Shown piece by piece: positions 51,392 to 59,772 of a DNA stretch of 64,000 bases. The position numbers and the translations under genes are program-made. Position 1 is the first letter of the stretch; the number at the start of each line of letters is the position of its first letter. Source of the DNA: Lachnospiraceae bacterium UBA7196. GTDB lineage: Bacteria > Bacillota > Clostridia > Lachnospirales > Lachnospiraceae. Under the pieces are notes generated by a model. It made no database searches. It was not told where the DNA came from and saw only the letters and a list, made by a program, of their open reading frames with translations. The stretch is from the NCBI GenBank assembly GCA_002490835.1, contig DKUU01000028.1, positions 124,001 to 188,000 on the forward strand, read 5' to 3'.

Positions 51392-52699
51392 TTAAATAAA
51401 AATAGTCATATAAAGAGGCAGGGTAATCTTCGTGCCGCTCACCCCCACATTACCTGCGACTAGTTTATAGGCATAAGGCGGAGCAAATGCCTCGATAAAG
51501 TGATTTAAGGATATGGTTGCCCCTCTTTTTGACTTTACCTCCACAGGAATGACCGCTCCGTCGCGCGCGAAAAGAAATTCGATCTCCTGCGTATTTTTAT
51601 CATTTTTAAAATAATTCAGTGTAAATCCCCGTTTCACCAGCATATCAAATACAAGATTCTCATAGATGCCTCCCTTTGCCGGACCTGTCAGCGTATCTTT
51701 TAATAATGCGGTCTGCGTTTCATATCCGTAAAGGGAAGTCAGCAGCCCGATATCGGTTACATACGCCTTAAACTGTTCCGGCTTCTCATACGCCACAAGA
51801 GGAAACTGTGGTATCGATACATTGACACAGAGTTTTATCATGCCCGCATCTACCAGCCAGTTTAAGCTGTTCTCATACCTTCTGGCATTTCCCTCGCGGC
51901 TCACGACCTTATACTGGAATTTTGTATATTCTTTCGACAACTGCCTCGGTATGGAAAGATAACAGTCACTGATCTTTTGTCTGGCTGTCGTGGAAGCATA
52001 ATGCTTGATATCCTCACGGTAGCTTTCCATGATTTTCTTTTGCGTCGCATACACTTCCTGATAATTATTGGTGCGCAGAAAGGTATTTACCACCTCCGGC
52101 ATACCGCCCACCACCAGATATTCCCGAAGCAGCGAAAGAAACTGCTCATGAATGCCGGCGTCCACCTTTTCCCTGTTATCAAAATACGTTTTCAGCGCCG
52201 CCACAGCTTCCGGCGTTTTCCCTACTGCCCAGAGAAACTCTTCAAAATCAAGGGAGAACATTTCCATGGTCCTCTCGTACCCGACAGGGATAGAACTCAT
52301 CTCCCGATAATGGAGTCCCAACAAAGATCCTGAGGCAATCACATCATAACGGTCATCTATCGCCAGAAACTTTAAGGCCGTCCTTGCATTCGGACATTCC
52401 TGTATCTCATCAAAAAAAAGCAGCGTATCATGCTCTGTAAATCGGACGTCCCTGACATAGAGGGATATCTTCTTATAGAGTTCCGACGCCTCAAGAGAAC
52501 CCTCGAATATTTCTTTGTGTTCAGGGTTCTGATAAAAATTCAGATAAATATAGTTGGTATAGTTCCTTTTCCCAAATTCCTCAATGATAAAGGTTTTCCC
52601 AATCTGTCTGGCGCCCTGTACCAAAAGACATTCCCGCTGCTTGTTGCGCTTCCATTCTAATAGCGCATCGTATATTTTTCTTTTTAACATAGACTGCAC
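51392..52699 (-). CDS. AAA ATPase with DUF4143 domain (second copy)
   Basis: A 435-residue relative of the protein at 21472-22767: Walker A GARQIGKT, Walker B LLFFDEIQ, LASGSLLG-type sensor region IASGSLLGLHY and C-terminal TQEIEFLFARDGAVIPVEVK. The two copies are clearly diverged, so this is an old duplication or two separate acquisitions. It has its own strong promoter and no operon partner. Confidence 0.9.
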   Translation of the reverse strand: MQSMLKRKIYDALLEWKRNKQRECLLVQGARQIGKTFIIEEFGKRNYTNYIYLNFYQNPEHKEIFEGSLEASELYKKISLYVRDVRFTEHDTLLFFDEIQECPNARTALKFLAIDDRYDVIASGSLLGLHYREMSSIPVGYERTMEMFSLDFEEFLWAVGKTPEAVAALKTYFDNREKVDAGIHEQFLSLLREYLVVGGMPEVVNTFLRTNNYQEVYATQKKIMESYREDIKHYASTTARQKISDCYLSIPRQLSKEYTKFQYKVVSREGNARRYENSLNWLVDAGMIKLCVNVSIPQFPLVAYEKPEQFKAYVTDIGLLTSLYGYETQTALLKDTLTGPAKGGIYENLVFDMLVKRGFTLNYFKNDKNTQEIEFLFARDGAVIPVEVKSKRGATISLNHFIEAFAPPYAYKLVAGNVGVSGTKITLPLYMTIFI

Positions 52700-52750
52700 C
52701 TGCCAATCGTTTTCGGGATTCTATTCCTATTAGTTCCTGTTTTCCCTTAT

Positions 52751-52780
52751 ATTATACTGACTGCCAGCACATTCCGTCAA
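52751..52780 (-). promoter_or_regulatory. sigma-A promoter of the second DUF4143 ATPase gene
   Basis: Minus strand TTGACG (52775-52780), 18 bases, TATAAT (52751-52756), about 50 bases before the start codon. Confidence 0.7.
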
Positions 52781-52890
52781 TCCTATTTGCATCTTTTGGG
52801 GCAATTCTATTTTATAAAATCGCACTTAATTTGACAAATATATTCAAATAGTTTGCATCTTTTTAGAGAGTTTGCAAAATCTATCTTACA

Positions 52891-55662
52891 TTATCCGATA
52901 GAAATATCAAACCCTTCCCGCATCTCCTTCTCCGCCGCCCTTACCTCCTCAAGCAATTCTCTTGCGGACACCCGGATCGCGCCCGCCCCCAAAATAATGA
53001 TCTGCTCCAGCCCGTCGGAAGTAGCCACCCGTACACGGTGGTTTTTGCGGCTCATCTCGTGGGTCACCTTCTCGATATACTGATCAGCAGTCTCCGCTTC
53101 CTTGGTGTAAACCACGTCAATATTATGATAGTGTTCCACGCTGCCGGGATTTCCCTTCACGCGGTAAGCGTCAAAGACCAGAATCAGGTGCATCTTACGA
53201 AAGGCCTGATAATTACAGAGAATGTCCATCAGCCTGCCGCGCGCCGCGTTTAGGTCCGTTTTCGCAAGAGCATAAAGTTCCTCCCACGCAAAAATGATAT
53301 TGTAGCCGTCCACCAGAAGGTAGTCTTCCTGCTTCGTCCGGCTGCCACGGTATTCTACCTCCGCCGGTTCCGCTGTCTTTGCACGGATGGTTCTGGCCCA
53401 GCCCTGCTTTTTCGGCTCTTTCGTCCCATAGGTTCTGGCAAAGATCTCCTCAATCTCGTCTTGACCAATAAAGTCAACCGCCGTCCCGCCAGATGCTGTC
53501 CGTTTCGCGTAGCGCGCGGCAAAATCCCCTGCTCCCGCGCCGTTGTTTTGTTCGGCTTTCAGCGCAGGCTCCAAGTGCATATACTCCTCCACGTGGTCCC
53601 ACTCCACCACAAACCCCGCGCCATGGGCGCAGAACACGGAACCGCAGGGATTCTCCAGATCATGTTCCGCCTCATAACCGATGCGCTCTATGACTTCATC
53701 CGTATTGTGGCAAGGCTCATAGCCTTTCATTCTGGTGAAAAGCCGTCCCTTTCCGCCGGTATAGGCAAGCATCTTTGTGTGATACCCGCCAAATTCGGAA
53801 ACCGGCACCGTACCCGTAAGAAGCGCCTCCTCTCCCATGGTCTCCGGCGGATCAAAACGTCCCGACATCGCCTGAATATCCGTCATTGCCCTGCCCACCA
53901 ACGAAGCGGGGACTTCCATGCGAAATTCATAAACAGGCTCAAGCAGCACGCTCTCAGCCCTGCACAAGCCCTGCCTGAGCGCACGGTAAGTAGCCTGCCG
54001 GAAATCGCCGCCCTCCGTATGCTTCAAATGGGATTTCCCCGCCGCCAGCGTAATCTGCATATCCGTAATCGGCGAACCCGTGAGGACGCCAAGGTGCGTC
54101 TTCTCCTCCAAATGCGTGAGGATCAGGCGCTGCCAGTTCCGGTCCAGATCGTCCTCGCTCAGACGACTGCGAAAGGCAAGGCCGCTGCCGCGATCCCCCG
54201 GCTCCAAGATCAAATGCACCTCCGCATAGTGTCTGAGCGGTTCATAATGACCCACGCCCTCCGCCGCATCCGCGATCGTCTCTTTATAAAGGATGCTTCC
54301 CTCATCAAAATCCACTTCCAGACCGAAACGCTCCCCGATCAGCTTTTTTAAAATCTCAATCTGTACCTCACCCATTAGCCGCACATGGAGCTCACCACTT
54401 AGCTCCTGCCTGACAAGATGCAGCATTGGCTCCTCTTCTTCTAGTTTACATAACTTTCGAAATAAATCATGGATATCGCAGCCCTCCGGTGGATTGACCC
54501 GATAAGTCATAACAGGTTCCAGTACCGGCAGCACAGTTTCTTTCTCCGTGCCAAGCCCCTGCCCGCAGTAGGTGTGTTCCGGCCCCAGAAGCGCACAGAT
54601 ATCTCCGGCAGCCGCCCCCTGCACCGTCTCATACTTTTCTCCTGAATATTGACGAATCTGGTCAATTTTTTCCGCGCAGTCTGCAGCTCCACCTGTCCTG
54701 TTCGGCAATCCATCCACTTCTGCTGCCTTGTCCGCCGCCGTCATGATTGTCTGTTTCACCTTCAGACTGCCTCCCGTCACCTTAATATGCGTCAGGCGGT
54801 TTCCCTGCGCGTCTCTGGTGATCTTAAAAACCCTTGCGCCAAACGCTTCCCCGTACTTTGGCGTGGGCGCATAGGAAAGAAGCGCATCGAGCAAATCTTC
54901 CACGCCGTCCCCGTGCAGGGCGGAACCGAAAAAGCAGGGAAAGAGCTGCCGCCCGCCTATGAGCGCGGCGATCTCTCCGTCGCTCACCGGAGACTTCCCA
55001 CCCTGCGGCTCATCCGCCGCTGCCTGCCCCTGCTGCCGTTGCGCTGCGCACTGTCCTTGCTTCCCATCTGCCGCCTGCTGTCTTCCCGCGTCTGCCTGCT
55101 CCACCCTTTCCAAATACTTTTCCAGCAGCGCCTCGTCGCAGACCGCGATATTCTCATAAAACTCGTCAGACCGCCCTCCCTCCGGGCTGGCAAAGGACAC
55201 ACAACGCCCGTCCAACGCCTTCTGCACCCCCGCAAGCAGCTCATCCGCGTCCGTCCCCGGCTGGTCCATCTTGTTGATAAAAAGAAAGACTGGCACGCCG
55301 TAGCGCTTAAGCAGTCTCCACAAAGTCAGCGTGTGGCTCTGCACGCCGTCCGCTCCGTTTATAATCAGCACCGCACAGTCCAGCACCTGCAGCGTCCGCT
55401 CCATCTCCGCCGAAAAATCCACATGTCCCGGCGTATCCAAAAGCGTCACATCCATCCCCTTCCATGACAGGCGCGCCTGCTTGGAAAAGATGGTAATGCC
55501 CCTCTCCCGCTCCTGCGCGTCCGTATCTAAAAACGTATCCCGGTGATCCACACGCCCCGGATTTCTGATCTCTCCCGCGGCATAGAGGATACGTTCCGCC
55601 AATGTCGTCTTACCCGCATCGACATGCGCCAACAGGCCGATCACTGCCTTTTTATCGCTCAT
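52891..55662 (-). CDS. TetM-like translation GTPase fused to a Rae1/YacP-type NYN nuclease domain
   Basis: 923 residues. The N-terminal GTPase has AHVDAGKT (12-19), RGITI, DTPGHVDF and NKMD. A Gln/Ala-rich insert (about 190-225) interrupts it. Domains II-V of the elongation-factor type follow to about 730. Residues 778-923 form a NYN domain close to B. subtilis Rae1/YacP: YLLVDGYNIIFAW, VFDAYRVKG, YTKEAETADQYIEK, RVATSDGLEQ and VSARELLEEV. TetM binds the ribosomal A site and Rae1 cuts mRNA there, so the fusion may clear or cleave at A sites. Not assumed to give tetracycline resistance. Confidence 0.9.
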   Translation of the reverse strand: MSDKKAVIGLLAHVDAGKTTLAERILYAAGEIRNPGRVDHRDTFLDTDAQERERGITIFSKQARLSWKGMDVTLLDTPGHVDFSAEMERTLQVLDCAVLIINGADGVQSHTLTLWRLLKRYGVPVFLFINKMDQPGTDADELLAGVQKALDGRCVSFASPEGGRSDEFYENIAVCDEALLEKYLERVEQADAGRQQAADGKQGQCAAQRQQGQAAADEPQGGKSPVSDGEIAALIGGRQLFPCFFGSALHGDGVEDLLDALLSYAPTPKYGEAFGARVFKITRDAQGNRLTHIKVTGGSLKVKQTIMTAADKAAEVDGLPNRTGGAADCAEKIDQIRQYSGEKYETVQGAAAGDICALLGPEHTYCGQGLGTEKETVLPVLEPVMTYRVNPPEGCDIHDLFRKLCKLEEEEPMLHLVRQELSGELHVRLMGEVQIEILKKLIGERFGLEVDFDEGSILYKETIADAAEGVGHYEPLRHYAEVHLILEPGDRGSGLAFRSRLSEDDLDRNWQRLILTHLEEKTHLGVLTGSPITDMQITLAAGKSHLKHTEGGDFRQATYRALRQGLCRAESVLLEPVYEFRMEVPASLVGRAMTDIQAMSGRFDPPETMGEEALLTGTVPVSEFGGYHTKMLAYTGGKGRLFTRMKGYEPCHNTDEVIERIGYEAEHDLENPCGSVFCAHGAGFVVEWDHVEEYMHLEPALKAEQNNGAGAGDFAARYAKRTASGGTAVDFIGQDEIEEIFARTYGTKEPKKQGWARTIRAKTAEPAEVEYRGSRTKQEDYLLVDGYNIIFAWEELYALAKTDLNAARGRLMDILCNYQAFRKMHLILVFDAYRVKGNPGSVEHYHNIDVVYTKEAETADQYIEKVTHEMSRKNHRVRVATSDGLEQIIILGAGAIRVSARELLEEVRAAEKEMREGFDISIG

Positions 55663-55674
55663 AATAACCCCCTA

Positions 55675-56298
55675 TCATACGCTGACCGCATTATCTTTGC
55701 TTTCGGACATCACGGTAAGCCTCACGGCCTTGGCATAATGTTCCGGTTTAAACATCAGCCTGTAGAGCGCATCCAGCGCCTCCCTCGATGCCAGTCCCGC
55801 CTGTTGCGCTTCCCCAAGTGGCTTGTACAGGACGCTGTAATCCACCCCAAACAGCACGGAACGAAGATTCGTCATCTTACAGCCACAGGAAAGATAAAAA
55901 GCGATCCGTCGCTCCCTGACCAGCCGCTGCGCCTCGTTTTCGGCCGCCGAAACCCGCTCCGACTCGATATAGAGCGTCTCTATCTCCGGCAGGTTCTCCC
56001 TAAAATAAGTCTCAATCAAAGAAAAGGCCTGATGCCCCATCCCCTTTCCCCGCCTGTCCCGCAGGATCGCAAAATAATCGAGGAGCGCACAGCTTGTCTC
56101 TTTGCAGAGAATAAAGACCGCATAGCCCGCCAGTTCCTCTTCCTCATACAAGCCTAAAGAAAAGCCATAGCCCGCTTCCATACTGCGCAGGATGTGGCTT
56201 AACGGTTTTAGCTCGCTTGCGGGAAAATCCTGTCTCATATGCGTTTCGTACAGTTCAGCCAGTTTGTCTTCCGCCAGCGTTTTGATATGATATGACAT
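55675..56298 (-). CDS. GNAT-family N-acetyltransferase
   Basis: A 207-residue protein with a central GNAT fold: FSLGLYEEEELAGYAVF, then the acetyl-CoA loop RDRRGKGMGHQAF (about 85-97) and IESERVSAAENEAQRL. The substrate is unknown. It ends 12 bases before the TetM-like fusion gene and starts 3 bases after the membrane-protein gene, so all three are probably one operon. Confidence 0.85.
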   Translation of the reverse strand: MSYHIKTLAEDKLAELYETHMRQDFPASELKPLSHILRSMEAGYGFSLGLYEEEELAGYAVFILCKETSCALLDYFAILRDRRGKGMGHQAFSLIETYFRENLPEIETLYIESERVSAAENEAQRLVRERRIAFYLSCGCKMTNLRSVLFGVDYSVLYKPLGEAQQAGLASREALDALYRLMFKPEHYAKAVRLTVMSESKDNAVSV

Positions 56299-56301
56299 AG
56301 T

Positions 56302-56931
56302 TCACTCCGCCCTCCACTTCTCAAACCGCTCCTCCCAGCCGCCCTCTTTCACAAACGGCAGATACATAAGCCGCCCCGACATGCGAAATTCCCATTTCAA
56401 CTTCTGTACAAAAGACATGCCGGCAGTCTTTTTCCTCTTATAGCGATAATATTTAATGAGCGACGGAATCAGCCACAGCAGAATCCCCGCTATTCCCACC
56501 CCGATACAAAAATCAGGGAAATCAAAGGTCCCGTGTCCCCGGATGCGGAGATAATCCAGCGTATAGGGATGAAAAAGTCTGGAAGCCATCCGATAGACCG
56601 GCACCATGATCTCAAAATCAAGGAAATACAGCCAGCCCGCAGAAAGACCGAAAAAGGCATTATAAGCGGCGACCATCCGAAAAAGATATCCCACAACAAA
56701 AAGCCCCGCAATATTCTCCAGATAAAGTAAAAGCCCGTTGTAGCCGATCCCCCAGCGCCCGTGCAGCCAGCTTCCGTCCGTATTATAAACGGGCCTGATC
56801 TCCATATAGCGGTTAAGGATGAGCGAATTTTCTCTCAAGCTGTCATAGTGCAGAAAGGCGGCGCACTCCAGAATTGCTGCGATCAGGATCAGCGCCGTGC
56901 ATAGTATGACATGCTTCCCTATTTTCTTCAT
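56302..56931 (-). CDS. membrane protein, weakly LspA-like
   Basis: A 209-residue protein with four probable helices (about 5-25, 70-90, 95-115, 140-165) and a basic cytoplasmic tail. Residues GIGYNGLLLYLENIAG and GTFDFPDFCIGVGIAG recall signal peptidase II in position, but the two catalytic Asp motifs are not certain. The start at 56931 has AAGGAGG upstream; a longer frame reaches 56961. Function unassigned. Confidence 0.55.
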   Translation of the reverse strand: MKKIGKHVILCTALILIAAILECAAFLHYDSLRENSLILNRYMEIRPVYNTDGSWLHGRWGIGYNGLLLYLENIAGLFVVGYLFRMVAAYNAFFGLSAGWLYFLDFEIMVPVYRMASRLFHPYTLDYLRIRGHGTFDFPDFCIGVGIAGILLWLIPSLIKYYRYKRKKTAGMSFVQKLKWEFRMSGRLMYLPFVKEGGWEERFEKWRAE

Positions 56932-56993
56932 TCGTTCCTCCTTACCTGCATCTTCAGACACTTGCCCTCTATACCTGTTTTAGTTCTTCTTTA

Positions 56994-57003
56994 GTTTACA
57001 TAA
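56994..57003 (+). repeat. GTTTACATAA motif, plus orientation
   Basis: Plus-strand copy (AGTTTACATAAC in full) in the gap between the membrane-protein gene and the DUF512 gene. Confidence 0.55.
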
Positions 57004-57097
57004 CATAAATCCCGCTGTCATATTTTTCTCCATTTCTGCGCTGCTTTTTTGCGCATAAACGAGTTTGTGGCAAGCAACGCGCAGACACAAATCTCGC

Positions 57098-57121
57098 GAT
57101 TGAAAATTTTAATTTTCAATC
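57098..57121. repeat. 24-base AT-rich palindrome
   Basis: GATTGAAAATT TT AATTTTCAATC, preceded by CTCGC as in the hairpin at 26667. An outer pairing TCTGCG/CGCAGA (57035-57085) lies before it. It sits between the stop of the DUF512 gene and the start of the next gene on the same strand; it may be a weak terminator. Confidence 0.55.
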
Positions 57122-57142
57122 TTGCACGACAGATATGTCATC

Positions 57143-58558
57143 TTACTTGTCATACCCCTGTACATACACAAAGGTCTCCCCGTCATTCTCCCTGCCCATG
57201 AGGTAATCCGGATTTAACGCCGCCTCCACAAAGGCCTGACCCGTAGGTTCCGCCACCGTCACCGAAAGCCCCAGCGCCCGCTCCACATCCTGCACGGTAA
57301 CATCGTCCAAAAAGACCTGCTCCCCGCTTCTTAACATATTTGCGGGAAGTAACAGCGTATCTCCAAGTTCCTTCCCCGCCTGCTGCCGCTCCTTCAACTG
57401 TGCGATCAGATCCTGCCCCGTGACCAGTCCGGCCACCGTGATGGTTTCCCCGAAAAAATCATTGCGGATAGCATAGACCTGAATGGTCAATCCATCACAG
57501 GCCTTACACAACTCTTCCGCCGCTGCCCGTATCACGGGAAATGCCAATTTTCCTGTGACTATGGTCAGCGCACGCTTCCCTGTCCGCAGTTTGTATTGAC
57601 CTGTCTGGTCACTCTGGAGCATCCGCATCGCGTTCGCAAATTCCTCCTGAAACAGCCGCAGCATGCCCACTCCATTCTCCAATTGGATATAACCGTCGTA
57701 ACGCTCCTCCTCCGGAAAATCCCGCTCCGCCAGCAGATAGAACTCATCACTGGCATGTACAAAATGTAGACCGTATTGGTCAAAGCATACTTTCTGGTAT
57801 GCCTCGATCATCTCGATGATGTCCACAGCCTCCTCCTTCGTAAATAAATCTAAGGGGTAAAGGCCTTCCCGGTATTTTGTGATCCCTGCCGGCACCACCG
57901 AGACGCTGCGCATGAAAGGCAGATATTTCATCAGATCCCCGATACTGCGCCGCAGATTTTCTCCGTCGTTGACCCCCTTGCAGCACACGATCTGTCCGTT
58001 CATCTCCACATGCCCTTGGTAAAACCGGTCGAGATACCGCAGTTTCTCTCCCGCGAAGCGGTTGTGAAGCATCATGCACCGCAATTCGGGATCGGTCGTC
58101 TGCACGGATATATTGATAGGTGCAAGCTGCATCTGAATGATGCGTTCCACATCGTGATCACTCATGTTGGTGAGGGTGATATAATTGCCCTGCAAAAAGG
58201 AAAGCCGGGAATCGTCGTCCTTAAAATACAAGGTCTCCCGCATCCCCGGCGGCATCTGGTCGATAAAGCAGAAAATACACTTATTGCTGCAGGAGCGGTA
58301 ATCGCTCATCAGGCTGTTTTCAAACGCTACGCCCAGTTCCTCGTCGTAGTCCTTGTCGATCTCCAAAAGCCACTCCTCGCCGTCCGCTTTCCGCACCAGC
58401 ACTTCCACGTACTCGTCCTTCAGCAGATAGCGGTAATCGAACACATCCTCTATTTCATGATCATTGATGGAAAGGAGAACGTCGCCCGCCTCGATCCCCA
58501 TCTCCTGCGCGATGGAACCCGGCTCGACCTCCTTCACCACATGCTCTGTCCTATTCAA
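57143..58558 (-). CDS. PDZ / radical SAM / DUF512 protein
   Basis: A 471-residue protein: an N-terminal PDZ-like domain (EPGSIAQEMGIEAGDVLLSI), a radical-SAM-type cysteine cluster SNKCIFCFIDQMP preceded by SYRSC, and a C-terminal DUF512 domain with LTIVTGKLAFP and EPTGQAFVEAAL. The family is conserved in Clostridia and cyanobacteria and predicted to bind an Fe-S cluster; the reaction is unknown. The start is TTG at 58558, supported by AAGGAG 8 bases upstream. Confidence 0.9.
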   Translation of the reverse strand: MNRTEHVVKEVEPGSIAQEMGIEAGDVLLSINDHEIEDVFDYRYLLKDEYVEVLVRKADGEEWLLEIDKDYDEELGVAFENSLMSDYRSCSNKCIFCFIDQMPPGMRETLYFKDDDSRLSFLQGNYITLTNMSDHDVERIIQMQLAPINISVQTTDPELRCMMLHNRFAGEKLRYLDRFYQGHVEMNGQIVCCKGVNDGENLRRSIGDLMKYLPFMRSVSVVPAGITKYREGLYPLDLFTKEEAVDIIEMIEAYQKVCFDQYGLHFVHASDEFYLLAERDFPEEERYDGYIQLENGVGMLRLFQEEFANAMRMLQSDQTGQYKLRTGKRALTIVTGKLAFPVIRAAAEELCKACDGLTIQVYAIRNDFFGETITVAGLVTGQDLIAQLKERQQAGKELGDTLLLPANMLRSGEQVFLDDVTVQDVERALGLSVTVAEPTGQAFVEAALNPDYLMGRENDGETFVYVQGYDK

Positions 58559-58603
58559 ATCCGCGCTCCTTATCCTTAACCTTTCTATTCAATCTCATTC
58601 TGT

Positions 58604-59431
58604 TTACCAGTCCGAATCCCAATCGTCGTAACCGCTGTCCCAACTGTCACCGGAATCCCAGTCATAATCGTAATCCCAGTCGTCGCTTTCCCACTCCTTC
58701 TCACTGTAGTAGGACGATTCGGTAAAATCCCCGGCCTCGTAATCTTCCCGCCAGCCGTACGTTTGATAGTAATCGTCAGCGTTCTTTTTCAGCTCCTGAT
58801 CCACCTGCGTGGGCGACCATGATTCCACATAATCATCCCACTCATACCAGCGGGAAGCATCATAATAATAGGTGCTGCCCCGATAATCATAATAGCCGCA
58901 GGAAGGTCCCGAAAAGAACCCGCCGCAAACCACGATCGCAGCTATCAATATAACGATAAGCGTTTGAAAGACCATGACACGGATCAGTCTTTTGACCAGA
59001 AGCCCTACGAATCCTTCCGGCGTTTTCGCTTCTTTTGCCCCTCTTGCGCCTTTCTCCCCCAAATGACGCTTTTGCTCAGCCACCCGCTCGTTGATCTTTA
59101 AATATAGCTCGTTGACCGCATAGGCCTCGTCATCGCCCTCATAGCGGACCGCGCGGCTGCCGTCGGCCTTATTCTTATAGACAATAAAATTGCCGGTCCT
59201 CTCATCCCGGTAAATACCGAAGGCCCTTGCGCCCCGGTAATCCTCTCCGAGAAACACCCGCATATCCTGAAGCGGCAAATTGTGACGCCGACAATAGTCC
59301 CGCAGCTCCTCTATGGTCGTGGGAACGCCGTATGCCGTCCTTTTTACTCTGCTGTTTGCCGCGCCGCAATGCGGACAGACCTGCGCCGTTTCCGGGATCA
59401 TCTGTCCGCAGTATTCGCATGGTATTTTCAT
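58604..59431 (-). CDS. zinc-ribbon membrane protein with Asp/Trp/Tyr-rich tail
   Basis: A 275-residue protein. Residues 1-25 form a zinc ribbon (CEYCGQ, CPHCGA). A basic helical region and one transmembrane helix (QTLIVILIAAIVVCGGFF, about 158-175) follow. The C-terminal 90 residues are outside and very rich in Asp, Trp and Tyr, ending in repeats of the DSGDSWDSGYDDW kind. Zinc-ribbon membrane proteins of this sort are common in Firmicutes; function unknown. Confidence 0.75.
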   Translation of the reverse strand: MKIPCEYCGQMIPETAQVCPHCGAANSRVKRTAYGVPTTIEELRDYCRRHNLPLQDMRVFLGEDYRGARAFGIYRDERTGNFIVYKNKADGSRAVRYEGDDEAYAVNELYLKINERVAEQKRHLGEKGARGAKEAKTPEGFVGLLVKRLIRVMVFQTLIVILIAAIVVCGGFFSGPSCGYYDYRGSTYYYDASRWYEWDDYVESWSPTQVDQELKKNADDYYQTYGWREDYEAGDFTESSYYSEKEWESDDWDYDYDWDSGDSWDSGYDDWDSDW

Positions 59432-59510
59432 GGCTCTCTCTTTCCGTGCTTTTTACTCAATTATATAGGAACTACCGCATAAAAAGCAATGGCATAAACA
59501 GGTTCTTGTA

Positions 59511-59520
59511 GTTTACATAA
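59511..59520 (+). repeat. GTTTACATAA motif, plus orientation
   Basis: Plus-strand copy (AGTTTACATAAC in full) between the small protein gene at 59530 and the zinc-ribbon gene. Confidence 0.55.
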
Positions 59521-59529
59521 CTTTCTATG

Positions 59530-59706
59530 CTATTCGTCCAGAATGGAATACTGCATCATTTCATACAAAAGCTTCGTTCCCTCTTTGATCTCCGGCGGCA
59601 AAAGCGCGCGGGCCACCAGCTTGTACCCCTCTTCAGGCACGTCGATGCGCTCTAAGTTCGCATAGTCCCCGTCAATGCCTGCCACCCGGTATTGAAATGT
59701 GTACAT
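59530..59706 (-). CDS. small conserved-looking protein
   Basis: A 58-residue soluble protein, MYTFQYRVAGIDGDYANLE..., ending YEMMQYSILDE. The ATG at 59706 has GGGAGG upstream at good spacing; the longer frame from 59766 has none. No domain known. It lies downstream of the YhhN-like gene on the same strand and may be co-transcribed. Confidence 0.65.
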   Translation of the reverse strand: MYTFQYRVAGIDGDYANLERIDVPEEGYKLVARALLPPEIKEGTKLLYEMMQYSILDE

Positions 59707-59772
59707 GTAAGCCTCCCGTCCTCTTATATTAATCCTCCATGTCAGAGCAGTTTCCTGCCATTCCAAATCTTC

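Noticed and set aside
53461..54351. Long plus-strand open frame (296 codons) opposite the GTPase-nuclease gene
   Set aside because: A shadow of the GC-rich minus-strand gene: no ribosome binding site and Arg/His/Pro-rich composition. The same applies to the 288-codon frame at 32575-33441.
54444..54453. GTTTACATAA inside the GTPase-nuclease coding region
   Set aside because: It encodes part of KLCKLEEEE in a conserved frame, so it may be chance; not counted as an intergenic copy.
52891..55662. Calling this gene a tetracycline-resistance determinant
   Set aside because: The GTPase is TetM-like, but the C-terminal nuclease domain and low-complexity insert are not found in TetM, and resistance cannot be inferred from similarity alone.
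56302..56931. Naming the membrane protein lspA
   Set aside because: Only vague similarity in helix layout and one FDFPDF stretch; the two catalytic Asp motifs of signal peptidase II are not convincingly present.
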